Assembly (NCBI RefSeq): GCF_000969605.1
Contig: NZ_JZUE01000021.1
Span: 1-64,000, forward strand
Direction: 5' to 3'
From: Aquincola tertiaricarbonis
GTDB taxonomy: Bacteria > Pseudomonadota > Gammaproteobacteria > Burkholderiales > Burkholderiaceae_C
DNA: 64,000 nucleotides
Below, piece after piece: positions 63,461 through 64,000 of the stretch; position 1 is the stretch's first letter, and each line of letters begins with the position of its first letter. Under the pieces are notes generated by a model, which did no database searches, was not told the origin of the DNA, and worked only from the letters and a program-made list of their open reading frames with translations. The position numbers were made by a program, and so were the translations under genes.

Positions 63461-64000
63461 GTGAAGAAGTTGATCGCCCCCCTGGTGTCCGCCGCCCTGG
63501 CGGCCGCCGCGCCCGCCCTGGTGCAGGCCGGCCCCGCCGATGCCGCCTATCCCACCAAGACCATCACCATCGTGGTGCCCACCGCCGCCGGCGGCGCCAA
63601 CGACGCCATGGCCCGCACCATCGGCCAGAAGCTGGGCGGCATGCTGGGCCAGACGGTCATCATCGACAACCGTGCCGGCGCCAACGGCTCCATCGCCAGC
63701 GAATACGTGGCCCGCGCCGCACCCGACGGCCACACGCTGATGCTGGGCTACATCGCCACCCACGGCATGAACCCCGCGCTGCAGAAGCTGCGCTACGACC
63801 CGGTGGCCGACTTCGAGCCCATCGGGCTGGTGGGCTATTCGCCCACGCTGATGGTGGCCAGCAAGAACGTGCCCGTGAAGGACGTGCGCGACCTGGTGGC
63901 GCAGCTCAAGGCCAAGCCCGACAAGTACACCTATGCCTCGGCCGGCAACGGCACGGCGCCGCATTTCGCGGCCGAGCTGTTCAAGCTCAATGCCGGCGTG
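63461..64000 (+). CDS. Bug-family (TctC) binding protein, fused in frame and cut by window end
   Basis: From GTG 63461 (GGAG 9 bases upstream) the frame encodes a signal peptide VKKLIAPLVSAALAAAAPAL ending near VQA and a Bug protein (TKTITIVVPTAAGGANDAMA, VIIDNRAGANGSIASEYVAR). This codon is in the same frame as the PrpF-like gene, so the Bug protein could be made independently from its own GTG or as the C-terminal part of a fusion. 180 residues are visible before the window ends. Genetic linkage suggests it binds a carboxylate used by the PrpF-like enzyme. Confidence 0.88.
   Translation, partial: MKKLIAPLVSAALAAAAPALVQAGPADAAYPTKTITIVVPTAAGGANDAMARTIGQKLGGMLGQTVIIDNRAGANGSIASEYVARAAPDGHTLMLGYIATHGMNPALQKLRYDPVADFEPIGLVGYSPTLMVASKNVPVKDVRDLVAQLKAKPDKYTYASAGNGTAPHFAAELFKLNAGV

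Noticed and set aside
62273-63964. 563-codon open frame on the minus strand
   Set aside because: Mirror of the PrpF-like/Bug frame; its His/Gly-rich translation has no family features.

Overview
This is a very GC-rich, densely coded stretch of a beta-proteobacterial chromosome. The red-type RuBisCO operon, MxaRSACKL genes, Bug-type (TctC) binding proteins, a PEP-CTERM protein and several LysR regulators and chemoreceptors together suggest a Burkholderiales member of the Rubrivivax/Leptothrix/Methylibium/Ideonella neighbourhood. That placement is inferred from gene content and style, not from a marker gene. There is no rRNA, tRNA, CRISPR array or insertion sequence that I can support. No gap without a gene exceeds about 245 bases; the largest are 7477-7718, 60849-61051, 52501-52698 and 40194-40381.

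Left part (1-21561). The window opens at the last codons of a YVTN beta-propeller protein. It continues into a tightly overlapping operon: a PQQ-associated ABC binding protein, an ABC-2 permease, a Bug protein, a NarL-type sensor kinase and its response regulator. This looks like the tail of a quinoprotein alcohol dehydrogenase locus. A GNAT gene and a lysR/aldo-keto reductase pair follow. Next come a PEP-CTERM protein, a Tat-exported PhoX-like protein and a TonB receptor, then a chemoreceptor. The six genes mxaR-S-A-C-K-L, which mature methanol dehydrogenase, abut this and almost all overlap one another. No dehydrogenase structural gene is present in the window. A lacI-family gene and cbbR, overlapping by 4 bases, run back on the minus strand.

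Centre (21562-31982). Divergent from cbbR is one long Calvin-cycle operon, cbbL-S-X-Y-E-Z-F-P-T-A. With the mxa genes next door, the simplest picture is an organism that oxidises methanol or another alcohol with a quinoprotein and fixes the CO2 through RuBisCO. This is inference from gene order.

Right part (32000-64000). This is a mixed housekeeping and accessory region. It holds small membrane and envelope proteins, a phosphopantetheinyl transferase, an RHH regulator with a PHB-depolymerase-family esterase, an intradiol-dioxygenase-like protein, an EamA/LysR pair, a GDSL esterase, a diguanylate cyclase and phosphatidylserine synthase. Further along are two chemoreceptors, an FeS-type photolyase, a TetR/SDR pair with matching operators, a lipoprotein, an orphan 2-oxoglutarate dehydrogenase E1-like enzyme, a B12-radical SAM protein, a Bug/HutG-like pair with a LysR, a TspO-like protein, LigD and a cold shock protein. 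The window ends in a LysR-controlled locus where a PrpF-like isomerase reads in frame, without a stop, into a Bug protein.

Regulatory signals that stand out: sigma-28-like promoters before all three chemoreceptor genes and perhaps the diguanylate cyclase; perfect or near-perfect palindromes before the RHH, TetR/SDR and LysR genes; a hairpin that buries the Shine-Dalgarno sequence of the TonB receptor; and symmetric terminators between convergent genes.
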